From: MED-G105 sp039025235
GTDB taxonomy: Bacteria; Pseudomonadota; Alphaproteobacteria; Caulobacterales; Parvularculaceae
Direction of reading: 5' to 3'
Assembly (NCBI GenBank): GCA_039025235.1
Contig: JBCCOS010000005.1
Location: 1-64,000 of the forward strand
Length of the DNA stretch: 64,000 nt
Position numbers and translations under genes: made by a program. The notes beneath the pieces were generated by a model. That model worked only from the letters and a program-made list of their open reading frames with translations. It did not search any database and was not told where the DNA came from. This document shows positions 9,228 through 19,064 of the stretch, one piece after another (position 1 is the stretch's first letter; each line of letters begins with the position of its first letter).

Positions 9228-11002
9228 GGTTTATCTCTCCCATCGCTTTGTGCAATGATTATATTTGGATCAGACGCCCCTTCGGCGGCGATTGAATTGA
9301 GGGGAGCCGTTGTATCCTTATCATTTGCAGATATGGTCGTAGCTGATGTCTTTTTTAGATGCGAAGCGGTCTCGCGCGGATGATCCGTTTTCTTGTCTTC
9401 GTTCTCTTCGCTTAACGTTTCAATAGCGTTTGCCGCCAAAAAGTCTCCGCCTATCGCGACATAGAGGGCAACTCGATTTGATACGCGCTCTCGTTGAGAC
9501 TGAATATAAGTTCTTTCCGATGAAATCCGTCGCGTTTGCGCATCGAGGAGGTCGAAGATTGTCGCCGTTCCCATTGCATATCGTCGTTCGGTAATGCGCT
9601 CTGCTTCGGCTGCTTCTTCAAAAGCAAGTTTTGAGGCTTCTTCTCTTATTGCAAGATAGTTTTCGGCAGCAATGGCGTTTTCTGCTTCTTCGAATGCCTG
9701 CAGTGCTGTCTGTGCGTAATCATAAAGGCTTGCGCTCGCTTGTGCCCTTGCGCGTTTTGCGGTGGCGCGTAGCCTTCCGCCTTGGTAGACCGGTGCTAGA
9801 ATTCCCGCTGCGGCGTTACCCGCTAAGCGTTCGGGGTCAATCACATCTTCAATGCGCGGTCCACTGGTTGTGAGTTGCGCTGTGAGCGTCAGTCTTGGTA
9901 ACATGGCTTTTCGCGCAGCACGGGCCCTCAGCCCTGCTGCTTCCATGCGCGCTTCTGCGGCAGCAAGATCCGGACGTCGCGCGAGGATGTCACCAGGGGC
10001 GCCAGCGCTGGTTAGCCGGGACAAGACAGGCAGGCTACTCGCCGCTTTCAGTTCCGCAGCCGGGTAACGACCAAGCAAGACTTCAAGCCTGCGTCCGGCT
10101 TCTTTCTCGAGGCGCTGTTGTAGGGCTGCACCCGCTCGACTTGTTCCGAGTGCGGATCGCGCTAATCTCACATCAAGCGATGATGCAACGCCTCTGTCAT
10201 AACGTCGTTCGGTTACGCGGAGGTTGCGTTCACGTGCGGTAACATCACGTTCTGAAAGCTCCCGTTGTTGACGGGCTTCGATCAAATTAAACCATCCTTG
10301 CGCGACGGCAGACGCGAGTGAAAGGCGTGCAGCTTCAAAATCGGCGAGCGTTGCTTCAGCATCTTGTTTTGATGCTTTTGTTTCGTCACGGAGGCGTTGC
10401 CAAAGGTCAGCTTCCCACTGTGCCTGAGCAAAAGTCGTAAAGTTATTGATCCAGATACGACGATTGGGGATTGGTGAATCGAGCAACCCGTCGGAACCGA
10501 GCGTCCGTTCGCCGGTCTCCGGGTCAATTGTTACAAGATCAAGGCCGTCAAGTTCCCCATCACCATCCACATCGATGCCAAATTGATCTTCTAGGTCTTG
10601 TGCGCGAACGTCGCCAAGCGACCCAGCGCCACCGGACTGTGCGGCAATCGCAGGGTCAATAACAATAGCGTTTCGGCTTGAATTTGACCCCACATTCAAG
10701 CTTGGCAATTGGTCGGCACGAAGAATTTTGGCGGTGGCATAGGCCGCATCGAGGTTGGAAACAGCCGTTAAGATATCGTTATTGGCAAGCATCGCTTCAT
10801 CAATGAGCTTGCGTAGCCTTTCGTCCCCAAACGTGCCGATCCAGTCACCGGTTGGTGGAATGGTCGAAATCGTTGGGTCAGACCATTCCTTCGGGACATC
10901 AGGTATTGCCGCAGAAAGCTTTTCTCTGTCGACAGTTTGGCAACCCGAAGCCGCAATGATCGTCGCAGCGATTATCAGACGTTTTCTCAATCTTGTTGTC
11001 AT
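9224..11002 (-). CDS. Outer-membrane efflux lipoprotein, NodT/OprM type, with inserted EF-hand-like loop
   Basis: A 592-residue TolC-fold outer-membrane factor and first gene of the efflux operon. The N-terminus has a lipoprotein signal with lipobox AASGC (Cys about residue 21). Two outer-membrane efflux repeats follow, with the usual helical signatures (ARRPDLAAAEARMEAAGLRA; FEEAEAERITERRYAMGTAT). Two features are unusual. An acidic insertion around residues 130-180 contains a perfect EF-hand/dockerin-like calcium loop (Asp144 to Asp155, acidic residues at 1, 3, 5, 7, 9 and 12). A polar C-terminal tail of about 70 residues follows the channel domain. Typical NodT proteins are nearer 480-500 residues. 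The function as channel is secure; the role of the insertion is unknown. Confidence 0.9.
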   Translation of the reverse strand: MTTRLRKRLIIAATIIAASGCQTVDREKLSAAIPDVPKEWSDPTISTIPPTGDWIGTFGDERLRKLIDEAMLANNDILTAVSNLDAAYATAKILRADQLPSLNVGSNSSRNAIVIDPAIAAQSGGAGSLGDVRAQDLEDQFGIDVDGDGELDGLDLVTIDPETGERTLGSDGLLDSPIPNRRIWINNFTTFAQAQWEADLWQRLRDETKASKQDAEATLADFEAARLSLASAVAQGWFNLIEARQQRELSERDVTARERNLRVTERRYDRGVASSLDVRLARSALGTSRAGAALQQRLEKEAGRRLEVLLGRYPAAELKAASSLPVLSRLTSAGAPGDILARRPDLAAAEARMEAAGLRARAARKAMLPRLTLTAQLTTSGPRIEDVIDPERLAGNAAAGILAPVYQGGRLRATAKRARAQASASLYDYAQTALQAFEEAENAIAAENYLAIREEASKLAFEEAAEAERITERRYAMGTATIFDLLDAQTRRISSERTYIQSQRERVSNRVALYVAIGGDFLAANAIETLSEENEDKKTDHPRETASHLKKTSATTISANDKDTTAPLNSIAAEGASDPNIIIAQSDGRDKP

Positions 11003-11419
11003 TCAGAATTCGCCCGAAATGAGCTTAGCCGTTTTCGGTTTGTCGCTATTTTTTGTGCAGCCGTTGCAATGATCGCCTGCTGCTGACGCTCAGCGGCTGT
11101 GTTTCTACCAAATCGCGTATTCCCGGAAATCATCGACAAAAATCTGCTCCTTTTAGACCATTATTGGCCAAGATTGCGTCTTCTAACGCAAGTGAGATGC
11201 GATCAGCTGAGCCCTTGTTACGGTGGGCAGCTGTGAGAAGTTTTATTATTTCTTAAAAGACTGTCTGGAGCGTTAACTATAACGCAGATTTTTTCACGAC
11301 GTGTTAGTATTTCGCGATGGTATTTAAGGCGATTACCGCAATTTGGAAAGATCGGTCAGCGGGCCCAACTGATTTACCTCAGAAGTTTGTTGTGTCTGAT
11401 ATTACCAGATATCAAATAG
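11003..11419. other. Intergenic region upstream of the efflux operon
   Basis: 417 bases between the efflux operon start and tRNA-Cys. It must hold the promoter of the efflux operon on the minus strand, but I see no clear -35/-10 pair or operator, and no regulator gene is adjacent. The open frame at 11317-11505 crosses the tRNA and is not a gene. Confidence 0.5.
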
Positions 11420-11493
11420 TGGAGGCCACGGCCGGAATCGAACCGGCGTACACGGCTTTGCAGGCCGCTGCGTCACCACTCCGCCACGTGGCC
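11420..11493 (-). tRNA. tRNA-Cys (GCA)
   Basis: A 74-nt minus-strand cloverleaf with an encoded CCA. The acceptor stem GGCCACG/CGTGGCC pairs fully and is followed by discriminator U, as expected for Cys. The anticodon loop CTGCAAA gives GCA, and the T-arm contains GGTTCGATTCC. Both flanks are non-coding. Confidence 0.97.
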
Positions 11494-11679
11494 ATTGGAG
11501 GGTAGGCCGCGGCTCTTAGGCTATTTAAACGCGCGTGTGAAGCATTTTCATTGATATCTTTTTGCAGCGCTGCGTCGTCAATGAAGGAAGTGTGCGCTTG
11601 CTGATGAGCAAAAATCGAACACATAAAGACACCCAGGTCGTATAAAGCGGTGCTCACTGCCTTTAAGTCGCCGAAGCAT

Positions 11680-11705
11680 CACCTTATGATTATTTGTATA
11701 AGGTG
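11680..11705. promoter_or_regulatory. Inverted repeat upstream of the Pcm-like gene
   Basis: A perfect 8-bp inverted repeat, CACCTTAT / ATAAGGTG, separated by 10 bases and ending about 18 bases before the ATG of the methyltransferase gene. It could be an operator or a 5'-leader hairpin that affects translation. No T-run follows, so it is not a terminator. The function is inferred from position only. Confidence 0.35.
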
Positions 11706-11723
11706 TTGTATTGATTGCATTTA

Positions 11724-12398
11724 ATGGGGTTTTCCTTGGCGACAGATTATCAAAAAGCACGGCGTTTAATGGTTGAGACGCAAGTTCGTCCAAATGATGT
11801 GACGGACCCGCGTATCCATCATGCTCTTTCCGATATTCCACGTGAGATCTTTTTACCGTCGACGCTTCGGGAAGAGGCTTATGTAGAAAAAGAAATTGTA
11901 TACGGTGGCGAGCGATCGCTCGTGACGGCACGCGATCTAGCAAAGCTCTTATCCACAGCTGAGATCAGGCGTGATGATTTGATCTTGGATGTTGCCTACG
12001 GTGCGGGGTATTCGACCGCCATTTTGGCGCGACTTGGTGCCATGGTGGTCGCGGTAGACGAAAGCGAGGCTCGATCTGCAAAAGCTGAGGCGCAATGGGC
12101 CGACCTTGGTATTGTAAATGCAGCCTCTATCGTCGCTGATCCTAAACTGGGCGCCCCGGACGAGGGGCTTTTTAATGTCATTGCCATGGTGTTTGCGACT
12201 GAAATCATTCCCGATGACCTAAAAGCTCAGTTGTCTCCCGACGGTGGGCGCCTTATCGCGTTGATGCGAGATCAATCTGTGACACGTGGTATTTGTATCA
12301 TACGCAATGGTGATGCATTTGCCCAAAATGACTATTTTGATGCCACGGCATCCTTTGTCCCAGCGGAATTTAAGGTACCAAAATCATTTTCATTTTGA
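11724..12398 (+). CDS. Protein-L-isoaspartate O-methyltransferase family protein
   Basis: About 224 residues. The N-terminal signature RRLMVETQVRPNDVTD and the following IPREIFLP segment are typical of the alphaproteobacterial Pcm-like proteins encoded upstream of tolC. The SAM-binding Rossmann motif is altered: the usual G-x-G-x-G loop reads DVAYGAGYSTAILARLG. The family repairs isoaspartyl residues using S-adenosylmethionine, but this subgroup may not be a true repair enzyme. Start: ATG at 11724, with a TTG at 11736 preceded by GGGG as alternative; an upstream TTG at 11715 is less likely. It precedes tolC at a distance of about 250 bases, a conserved alphaproteobacterial order. Confidence 0.85.
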   Translation: MGFSLATDYQKARRLMVETQVRPNDVTDPRIHHALSDIPREIFLPSTLREEAYVEKEIVYGGERSLVTARDLAKLLSTAEIRRDDLILDVAYGAGYSTAILARLGAMVVAVDESEARSAKAEAQWADLGIVNAASIVADPKLGAPDEGLFNVIAMVFATEIIPDDLKAQLSPDGGRLIALMRDQSVTRGICIIRNGDAFAQNDYFDATASFVPAEFKVPKSFSF

Positions 12399-12652
12399 TC
12401 ATTTCTGTTCGTTTTTGGTAGTTTGCTCGATATATCCTGTTCGATTTAACGGCAATTAAGTCGTGCAAAACGGCACTAATTCGATAAGTGGTGGATGTGA
12501 TAGGGTGATGGGCGGGCACAGCGACTTATCTTTTTGTGACGAGACATATATTTAAGAATTAAAGCGTTATGACGAATGGATGGATCTCGAATGGTCGGCT
12601 TATCCTTGAGCTGATCAATGAGTAAGTTGGACAATCCCGTCGATACAGCGCT

Positions 12653-14074
12653 GTGGATGCAGTTGGTGGTAAAAAAGTGTTTTTCTCTAAGTTGTATAGT
12701 CAAAGAATTAGTCTGAGCGCTAATGTCATATGCTCGAAATTTGTAAGGATCGCCGCGAGCCTTACTCTTTGCATTTTGGTTCCATCGGGAGGGGCCAATG
12801 CGGAGCAGCAAGCCCTAGCCGATGTCTTGCGTATGGCCTTTGAAACCAATCCGACAATTCAAGCTGAGCGCGCGTCACAACGGGCTGTTGATGAAATCAA
12901 AGCGCAGGCTTGGGCTGCAGCTTTACCACAGGTCACTGGCACCGCGGCTGCACAACGTATCGAGACGGAATCAAGCTTTATTGGTGCAATACCCTTTCCA
13001 ACGGATGCCGAATTCGAACCCCTGTCGCTCCAGGCAGATGGACAATTGGTGGTGTTCAATGGTCTTAGAAATGTCAATTCGATCCGCCAGGCAAGAGCTC
13101 GGGTAAAAGCCGGGGGCGCGCAGCTCGTTTCCGTTGAACAAGATGTTCTTTTACGCACAGCAACGGCCTTTTTCGACGTCGTGCGAGATGATGAAGTTTA
13201 CCAATCAAACTTCAACAATCTGAAAGTTCTGACCCGGCAGCGAGAGGAAGCGCAATTGCGGTTTGACGTAGGCGAAGTGACCCGGACAGATGTTGCCCAG
13301 GCGGACGCCCGTTTAGCGGGTGCGCGGGCTCAATTGGCCAATGCACAAGCCGCTCTAGCGATCAGTCGAGCAAATCTCACGGAGCTGATTGGGGATGTGC
13401 CCCAGACGCTCGAAAAAAATCCCAAATTGCCTCAGGCGCCTAAGGATTTTGATATAGCGCGGCAACTCGCGCGCAATTACGCCCCTGGTGTGATCGGCGC
13501 CAAGGCAAATGAAGTGGCCTCACGCAGAGGCGTAGCCATTGCAAAGGGGGCCTTTGCGCCAGAAGTCGCTCTGACATCCCAATATCTGTATACAGAGAAC
13601 GTCACGGCATTTACGCTGAATGACGAGCAATTCTCATATGGGCTGCGCGCGACAGTCCCGATCTTTACAGGGGGGCTCAATCTCTCTCGTGTCCGCGAAG
13701 CAAAGGCCCGGCATGAGGCAGACAAGCGCCGCGTGACAGAAGCAGAGCGCCGCGCTGAGGTTCGCGCTACGACCGCCTGGCAACAGCTACAGGCCTCAGA
13801 ACTTACCATTTCATCGGCAACCGCGGAAGTGAACGCCAATGAATTGGCTTTACGTGGCGTGCGTCGAGAGGCTCAACTAGGGTCGCGGACGACGCTCGAT
13901 GTTTTGAATGCAGAGCAGGAGCTATTGCGGGCAAATGTAAACCTTGCAAACGCAAAACGTGATTCACGCGTGGCAATTTTTTCGGTTCTTGCAAGTGCCG
14001 GGCTTTTAACGCTTGAGGCAGCAAGTGGGACCAGCGATGTTTCGTATGAGAGCACCAAGGCAGACGACGATTAA
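12653..14074 (+). CDS. tolC: TolC family outer-membrane protein
   Basis: A protein of about 473 residues with an N-terminal signal peptide ending near GGANAEQQ, then two TolC-type helical repeat domains (ADVLRMAFETNPTIQAERAS at the start, DVLNAEQELLRANVNLANAK near the end). It is a trimeric outer-membrane channel for type I secretion and tripartite efflux pumps. No lipobox is present, so it is the TolC type rather than the NodT lipoprotein type seen at 9.2-11.0 kb. The reading frame opens with GTG at 12653; GTG at 12677 is another possible start. It stands alone, between the Pcm-like gene and popZ. Confidence 0.9.
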   Translation: MDAVGGKKVFFSKLYSQRISLSANVICSKFVRIAASLTLCILVPSGGANAEQQALADVLRMAFETNPTIQAERASQRAVDEIKAQAWAAALPQVTGTAAAQRIETESSFIGAIPFPTDAEFEPLSLQADGQLVVFNGLRNVNSIRQARARVKAGGAQLVSVEQDVLLRTATAFFDVVRDDEVYQSNFNNLKVLTRQREEAQLRFDVGEVTRTDVAQADARLAGARAQLANAQAALAISRANLTELIGDVPQTLEKNPKLPQAPKDFDIARQLARNYAPGVIGAKANEVASRRGVAIAKGAFAPEVALTSQYLYTENVTAFTLNDEQFSYGLRATVPIFTGGLNLSRVREAKARHEADKRRVTEAERRAEVRATTAWQQLQASELTISSATAEVNANELALRGVRREAQLGSRTTLDVLNAEQELLRANVNLANAKRDSRVAIFSVLASAGLLTLEAASGTSDVSYESTKADDD

Positions 14075-14307
14075 TCGATCTCTGTCGAAATTGATGACGG
14101 CTCAGCTTTCGCGCTCACTCAGATGTCGTTTGTGGGAAATGTTGTCGGCTTTTGAGACAAAACGTTCCGTCATTATCCAAAAGAATTTAGCCGTTTGAGG
14201 GCTTGATACTTGTTGCGAAGCGCTCAATGAGTAAGACCAGAATAAATTTGTAGGCATTTTAACTTATCGGCGTGCCTATAATTGAAAGTTTGAAGGCAGC
14301 GAGTCCT

Positions 14308-15087
14308 ATGGCAAACGCCCAACCTGAACCTAGTATGGAAGAAATCCTGGCCTCCATCAGGCGTATTATCTCTGATGATGAGGTGGATGGCGAAACGGCT
14401 GTTGCGGACCAGACTGATCAAGATTCTGGTACATTCTCCGAACAGGAGTCGCGTGAGCTAAATACAGAGCCCGTAACGCAGTTGTCTCGTTCAGAAGCCC
14501 TCGGCGCCGATGCCATCCCGCTAAGGCCTCAAGCCGTGGATACATCAGATACTTTTGCGCAAACAAATGCTAGCGACGAGATGGTTGATGAACGGGCGAC
14601 GTATCTTGAGACGCCATCACCTTCAGCAACGTCGCCTCAAGAAGCTTCGGTCGAACTCGTGAAAGCTGATCAGGAGCAAGGGGCTAGCCCGACTGAGGGG
14701 GAGACTGGATCGGCCCTTTTTTCCACTCCCGAGTCCAATGCATCTGAAATTGATGGCTTAGCGGCAGGGGAGTCGTCTGCGCTTACGGAAAGTGCGCTGA
14801 ATTCGACGTCACTATCCGCGAAAACGCCAGAAGCCGAGCTTGCCGCCTTTTCAGCGGCATCGACCGAGGGCATTGTTGGCAATGCGTCGGCGTCAGTCGC
14901 GTCTGAGGCATTTCGCTCACTCTCCCAATCTATTCGCGTTTCTGGGCAGGGTGACAAAACACTTGAAGATATCGTTGTTGGGCTTTTGACACCGTTAATC
15001 AAAGATTGGTTGGATCAAAACCTTCCGGCGATTGTCGAAGAAAAAGTACAGGATGAAGTCCAAAGAATTGCCCGGCGGGCTCGCTAG
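14308..15087 (+). CDS. popZ: Polar organizing protein PopZ (DUF2497)
   Basis: A 259-residue protein. Near its N-terminus it has the diagnostic motif PSMEEILASIRRIISDD, and its C-terminal helices (LEDIVVGLLTPLIKDWLDQN..) match the PopZ oligomerisation region. Between them lies about 170 residues of acidic, Ser/Glu/Ala-rich, probably disordered sequence. PopZ forms polymeric condensates at the cell pole and anchors ParB-parS and signalling proteins. This copy is longer than the 177-residue Caulobacter protein because of the linker. ATG at 14308 is chosen because the conserved motif follows directly; the GTG at 14272 adds an unconserved extension. It precedes valS, as in many Alphaproteobacteria. 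Confidence 0.93.
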   Translation: MANAQPEPSMEEILASIRRIISDDEVDGETAVADQTDQDSGTFSEQESRELNTEPVTQLSRSEALGADAIPLRPQAVDTSDTFAQTNASDEMVDERATYLETPSPSATSPQEASVELVKADQEQGASPTEGETGSALFSTPESNASEIDGLAAGESSALTESALNSTSLSAKTPEAELAAFSAASTEGIVGNASASVASEAFRSLSQSIRVSGQGDKTLEDIVVGLLTPLIKDWLDQNLPAIVEEKVQDEVQRIARRAR

Positions 15088-15328
15088 CGTTCGATAAGCT
15101 ATCTTCTTCCTAGATGCGGTGAGGGGTTAGAGCCCTTTTTATCGTCTTTTCTCTTTGACCGATTATGGACGGCGAACATCAACCCCCTTGTGGGGCTTGT
15201 ATGGTCCTCGTTATACCTCTCAAGAAACAAATCCCGGCGACTACATTTCCAGATTTAAGAAATGTGGGGATAACCCCACCCACCAGGTGAGTGTGGTCGA
15301 TTGGGCTGATAAAGGCTTTACAAGGCGC

Positions 15329-18061
15329 ATGCTCGAAAAAACATTTGATCCCGTTAATGCTGAAGCTCGGATCTATACAGAATGGGAAGCGTCCGGCGCT
15401 TTTGATCCCTCAAAGGCTGATGCCTCCGCTGAGCCATTTACAATTGTTATTCCGCCGCCCAACGTCACGGGCTCGCTCCATATGGGTCACGCGCTCAATA
15501 ATACGCTGCAAGATATTTTGTGCCGATTTCATAGGATGCGCGGCAAAGCCGTTCTCTGGCAACCTGGGATGGACCATGCGGGCATTGCAACGCAAATGGT
15601 GGTGGAGCGTCAGCTAGCGGCCGATGGCAATGAGGATCGACGGTCCATGGGGCGCGAGGCTTTCGTGAACCGTGTTTGGAAATGGAAAGAAGAATCCGGC
15701 GGTCAAATTCTGAACCAGCTTCGCCGTTTAGGAGCATCCTGTGATTGGTCGCGCACCCGCTTCACCATGGATAAAGGGCTTTCCGAAGCAGTCCTCAAAG
15801 TATTCGTTCAACTATATGAAGAAGGTCTTCTTTATAAGGATAAACGCCTCGTCAACTGGGACCCTAAGTTTGAGACGGCCATTTCCGATTTAGAAGTTGA
15901 AAATAAAGAAGTCGACGGTCACTTCTGGCATTTTAAATACCCATTAGAAGGCGGCGAGACCTATGAGTTTCCAATCGCTTTTGATGACAATGGTAACCCG
16001 ACCGAATGGGAAACACGTGACTATATCAGTATAGCCACGACAAGGCCTGAAACAATGCTTGGCGATGGCGCGGTGGCGGTACATCCATCGGACAAAAGGT
16101 ATGCTCCTATCGTTGGAAAGAAATGTCTTCTACCGCTCGCCGATCGCTACATTCCTATTATTGCCGATGAGTATCCTGATCCAGACTTTGGCTCTGGTGC
16201 CGTGAAAATCACTGGCGCGCACGACTTCAATGATTATCAAGTTGCCCGCCGAAACGATATTCCCATGTATATCCTTATGGATACCAAGGGCCGTATGGTT
16301 GACGAGCCTTATGTTCCTGAAAAATATCGGTGTAAAGACCGTTTTGATGTGCGCAAAGAGGTTGTTGCCGATATCGATCAGCGTGGCCTTCTTATAATGG
16401 TTGAAGATAAAAAGATCATGCAGCCGTTTGGTGACCGCTCCGGCGTGGTCATTGAACCAATGTTGACTGATCAGTGGTATGTGAATGCCGAAGAATTAGC
16501 GAGAGAAGCCATCTCATCAGTGGAGTCAGGACAAGCCAAATTCATTCCGGAGAACTGGTCTAAGACATATTTTCAATGGATGCGCAATATTGAACCCTGG
16601 TGTATTTCGCGACAGTTATGGTGGGGCCACCGTATTCCTGCCTGGTATACACCTGATGGCTCAACATATGTTGGCTTAAATGAAGCGGATGCGCGGCAAA
16701 AAGCAGAAGCCGAACACGGTTCAGGCGTAACGCTTGTACAGGATGAAGATGTTCTCGATACGTGGTTTTCATCGGCACTTTGGCCGTTTTCGACCCTAGG
16801 ATGGCCGACCGATACACCTGAACTCGCCAAGCACTACCCCACCAGCGTCTTAGTTACCGCGTTTGATATCATCTTTTTCTGGGTTGCCCGTATGATGATG
16901 ATGGGCTTGCATTTCATGAAAGATGAAAAGGGGTCAGCCGTTATTCCGTTTCCGGAGATTTATATTCATGGTCTGATTGTCGACGAAAAAGGCCAGAAAA
17001 TGTCAAAGTCAAAAGGGAACGGTGTTGACCCGTTAAACCTGATTGACAAATTTGGTGCCGATGCCCTCCGCTTTGCTCTTGCAGCTCAAGCAGGACAGGG
17101 GCGTAATGTCCGGATCTCTGATCAGCGCGTTGAGGGGTATCGAAATTTCTCAACAAAGCTGTGGAATGCCGCACGTTTTACAGAGATGAATGCCTGTGCT
17201 GTCGACGAGAATTTAGATCTTACATCAGCCAAAGAAACACTCAGCCAGTGGATTTTAAGTGAAACAGCGACTTGCGCGCGCGCCGTGACCGAAGGCATTG
17301 AGGCCTATCGGTTCAATGATGCGGCGAACGCCGTCTACCGATTTGCTTGGAATGTGTTCTGCGATTGGCATTTGGAGCTTGCAAAGCCAATTCTGCAGGG
17401 GCCGGATGGTCCGCAAAAAGATGAAGTTCGTGCCGTCACGGCGTATGTTCTGGATCAAATTTTGATCCTAATGCACCCCTTCATGCCATTTGTAACTGAG
17501 GAGTTATGGGGTGCGCGGGCAAAGCGCGATCAACATTTGATTATGACCGATTGGGCCGATGCTGATGCCATCCCTTCTAATGAAAGCGCAGCCAATGAGA
17601 TTAACTCGCTGATTGATCTTATTACAGAAGTCAGGTCAGTGCGCGCGGAGATGAATGTACCGGCGGGTGCCAAGATTGAAATGATAGGGGTTGCACTGTC
17701 CAATGAAAACCAGGCGTTGATTGATCGCCATCAAGACTTGATTGGGCGACTTGCTCGGATCGAGACATTTTCTAACGCCAAGGAAGCACCAAGAGGAGCA
17801 ATCAGGGTTATTCACAATGATGCTGTCTTTGCGCTGCCCCTCCAAGACATTATAGACGTTAGTGCTGAGAAAAAACGCCTAACGAAAGAGGTCGCAAAGA
17901 TTGAAAAAGAGGTTGGTGTTATTGATAAAAAGCTGATGAATGAAAAGTTTATGTCGCGCGCGCCTACTGAAATCGTTGAAGAACAAAAATCACGGCGTGT
18001 TGACTATCAAAAACGTCATGCCAAACTTCAAGAAGCTTTGGTTCAATTGTCAGATCTCTAA
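15329..18061 (+). CDS. valS: Valyl-tRNA synthetase
   Basis: A class I aminoacyl-tRNA synthetase of 910 residues that charges tRNA-Val. The ATP-binding HIGH motif appears as HMGH (51-54) within PPNVTGSLHMGHALN, and the KMSKS loop is at 557-561 (GQKMSKSKGNG). The editing domain and a C-terminal coiled coil (RLTKEVAKIEKEV) are present. ATG at 15329 gives the family N-terminus MLEKTFDP; the frame is open to 15155 but that extension does not look conserved. The stop overlaps the start of trhO by one base (TAATG). Confidence 0.97.
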   Translation: MLEKTFDPVNAEARIYTEWEASGAFDPSKADASAEPFTIVIPPPNVTGSLHMGHALNNTLQDILCRFHRMRGKAVLWQPGMDHAGIATQMVVERQLAADGNEDRRSMGREAFVNRVWKWKEESGGQILNQLRRLGASCDWSRTRFTMDKGLSEAVLKVFVQLYEEGLLYKDKRLVNWDPKFETAISDLEVENKEVDGHFWHFKYPLEGGETYEFPIAFDDNGNPTEWETRDYISIATTRPETMLGDGAVAVHPSDKRYAPIVGKKCLLPLADRYIPIIADEYPDPDFGSGAVKITGAHDFNDYQVARRNDIPMYILMDTKGRMVDEPYVPEKYRCKDRFDVRKEVVADIDQRGLLIMVEDKKIMQPFGDRSGVVIEPMLTDQWYVNAEELAREAISSVESGQAKFIPENWSKTYFQWMRNIEPWCISRQLWWGHRIPAWYTPDGSTYVGLNEADARQKAEAEHGSGVTLVQDEDVLDTWFSSALWPFSTLGWPTDTPELAKHYPTSVLVTAFDIIFFWVARMMMMGLHFMKDEKGSAVIPFPEIYIHGLIVDEKGQKMSKSKGNGVDPLNLIDKFGADALRFALAAQAGQGRNVRISDQRVEGYRNFSTKLWNAARFTEMNACAVDENLDLTSAKETLSQWILSETATCARAVTEGIEAYRFNDAANAVYRFAWNVFCDWHLELAKPILQGPDGPQKDEVRAVTAYVLDQILILMHPFMPFVTEELWGARAKRDQHLIMTDWADADAIPSNESAANEINSLIDLITEVRSVRAEMNVPAGAKIEMIGVALSNENQALIDRHQDLIGRLARIETFSNAKEAPRGAIRVIHNDAVFALPLQDIIDVSAEKKRLTKEVAKIEKEVGVIDKKLMNEKFMSRAPTEIVEEQKSRRVDYQKRHAKLQEALVQLSDL

Positions 18062-18981
18062 TGTTTGTTGTCGCTGCCTTCTATAAGTTTGCGAAAATCC
18101 CCAATATTTCCTCGTATAAAGCGTTGATCGCCAAGGAGGGATGTTCTTTGGGGGTTCGGGGCTCAATCCTGTTAGCAGAAGAAGGGGTCAACGGAACAAT
18201 TGCGGGAACGCGGGAAGGCATTGACCGCGTCACGGACGTGATTCGAACATTACCTGGATGTTCCACCTTGGAATATAAAGAGAGCGCGGCAGAGAACCTA
18301 CCGTTCAAGCGTTTAAAAGTCCGTCTGAAAAAAGAGATCATTACGATGGGCGAAGCCGTAGATGCCGTGAAGGACGTTGGCACATATGTGGATCCTGAGG
18401 ATTGGAACGCTCTGTTAGACGATCCTGATGTTGTCCTCGTGGACACGCGCAATTCATATGAGATTTCTATTGGAACGTTTAAGGGGGCCATTGACCCAGA
18501 AATCGAAACATTTAGTGAAATGCCAAAGCGGATTGATCAAATCGCTGATGGTCTTGCTGATAAGGTTTCTCAAAAAAAATTGGCTATGTTCTGTACCGGT
18601 GGCATTCGCTGTGAGAAATCAACCGCTTATGCAAAGTCATTGGGGTTTGCGGGGGTGTACCATTTGAAGGGTGGTATATTAAAGTATCTTGAAGTCGTCC
18701 CGGCAGAACAAAGCAAATGGCAGGGGGCTTGTTATGTATTTGATGACCGTGTTTCTATTGTGCACGGATTAAAGAAGGGAACCCATATTGCGTGTGCGGC
18801 GTGCGGTCGACCCGTCAGTGAAGAGCAACAGTCGAGTGAACATTATATTGAAGGGGTTCAGTGTCCTGCGTGTGTGGGGGAATACAGCGAAGAACAACGG
18901 GCCCGTTTTAAAGAGCGTCAACGTCAAATTGAACTTGCGGAAGCAAGAGGTCGACATCATTTTGGCCCGCAGTCTTCTTAG
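18061..18981 (+). CDS. trhO: tRNA uridine(34) hydroxylase TrhO (rhodanese family)
   Basis: A 306-residue protein of the former UPF0176/YceA family. It has an N-terminal acylphosphatase-like region (LAEEGVNGTIAGTREGID), a rhodanese domain with the catalytic loop FCTGGIRCEKSTAYA, and a C-terminal part with two Cys-x-x-Cys pairs (CAACGRP, CPACV). TrhO makes 5-hydroxyuridine at tRNA position 34 in an oxygen-dependent manner, an early step toward mo5U/cmo5U. The one-base overlap with valS suggests co-transcription; both genes act on tRNA. The assignment rests on clear family motifs. Confidence 0.94.
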   Translation: MFVVAAFYKFAKIPNISSYKALIAKEGCSLGVRGSILLAEEGVNGTIAGTREGIDRVTDVIRTLPGCSTLEYKESAAENLPFKRLKVRLKKEIITMGEAVDAVKDVGTYVDPEDWNALLDDPDVVLVDTRNSYEISIGTFKGAIDPEIETFSEMPKRIDQIADGLADKVSQKKLAMFCTGGIRCEKSTAYAKSLGFAGVYHLKGGILKYLEVVPAEQSKWQGACYVFDDRVSIVHGLKKGTHIACAACGRPVSEEQQSSEHYIEGVQCPACVGEYSEEQRARFKERQRQIELAEARGRHHFGPQSS

Positions 18982-19064
18982 GCGCGGCGAAAATCTCGCG
19001 TGTGTTCAACCATAAGTGCCGCATGACGTTGCATAACACTTGGATGAGGTGAAGTGTCTGACGG

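Noticed and set aside
11317..11657. Plus and minus ORFs across tRNA-Cys
   Set aside because: Both read through the tRNA and contain typical false-translation strings; there is no ribosome site or conserved domain.
15155..15328. N-terminal extension of valS
   Set aside because: The frame is open, but the family N-terminus (MLEKTFDP) starts at 15329 and the extension looks unconserved.
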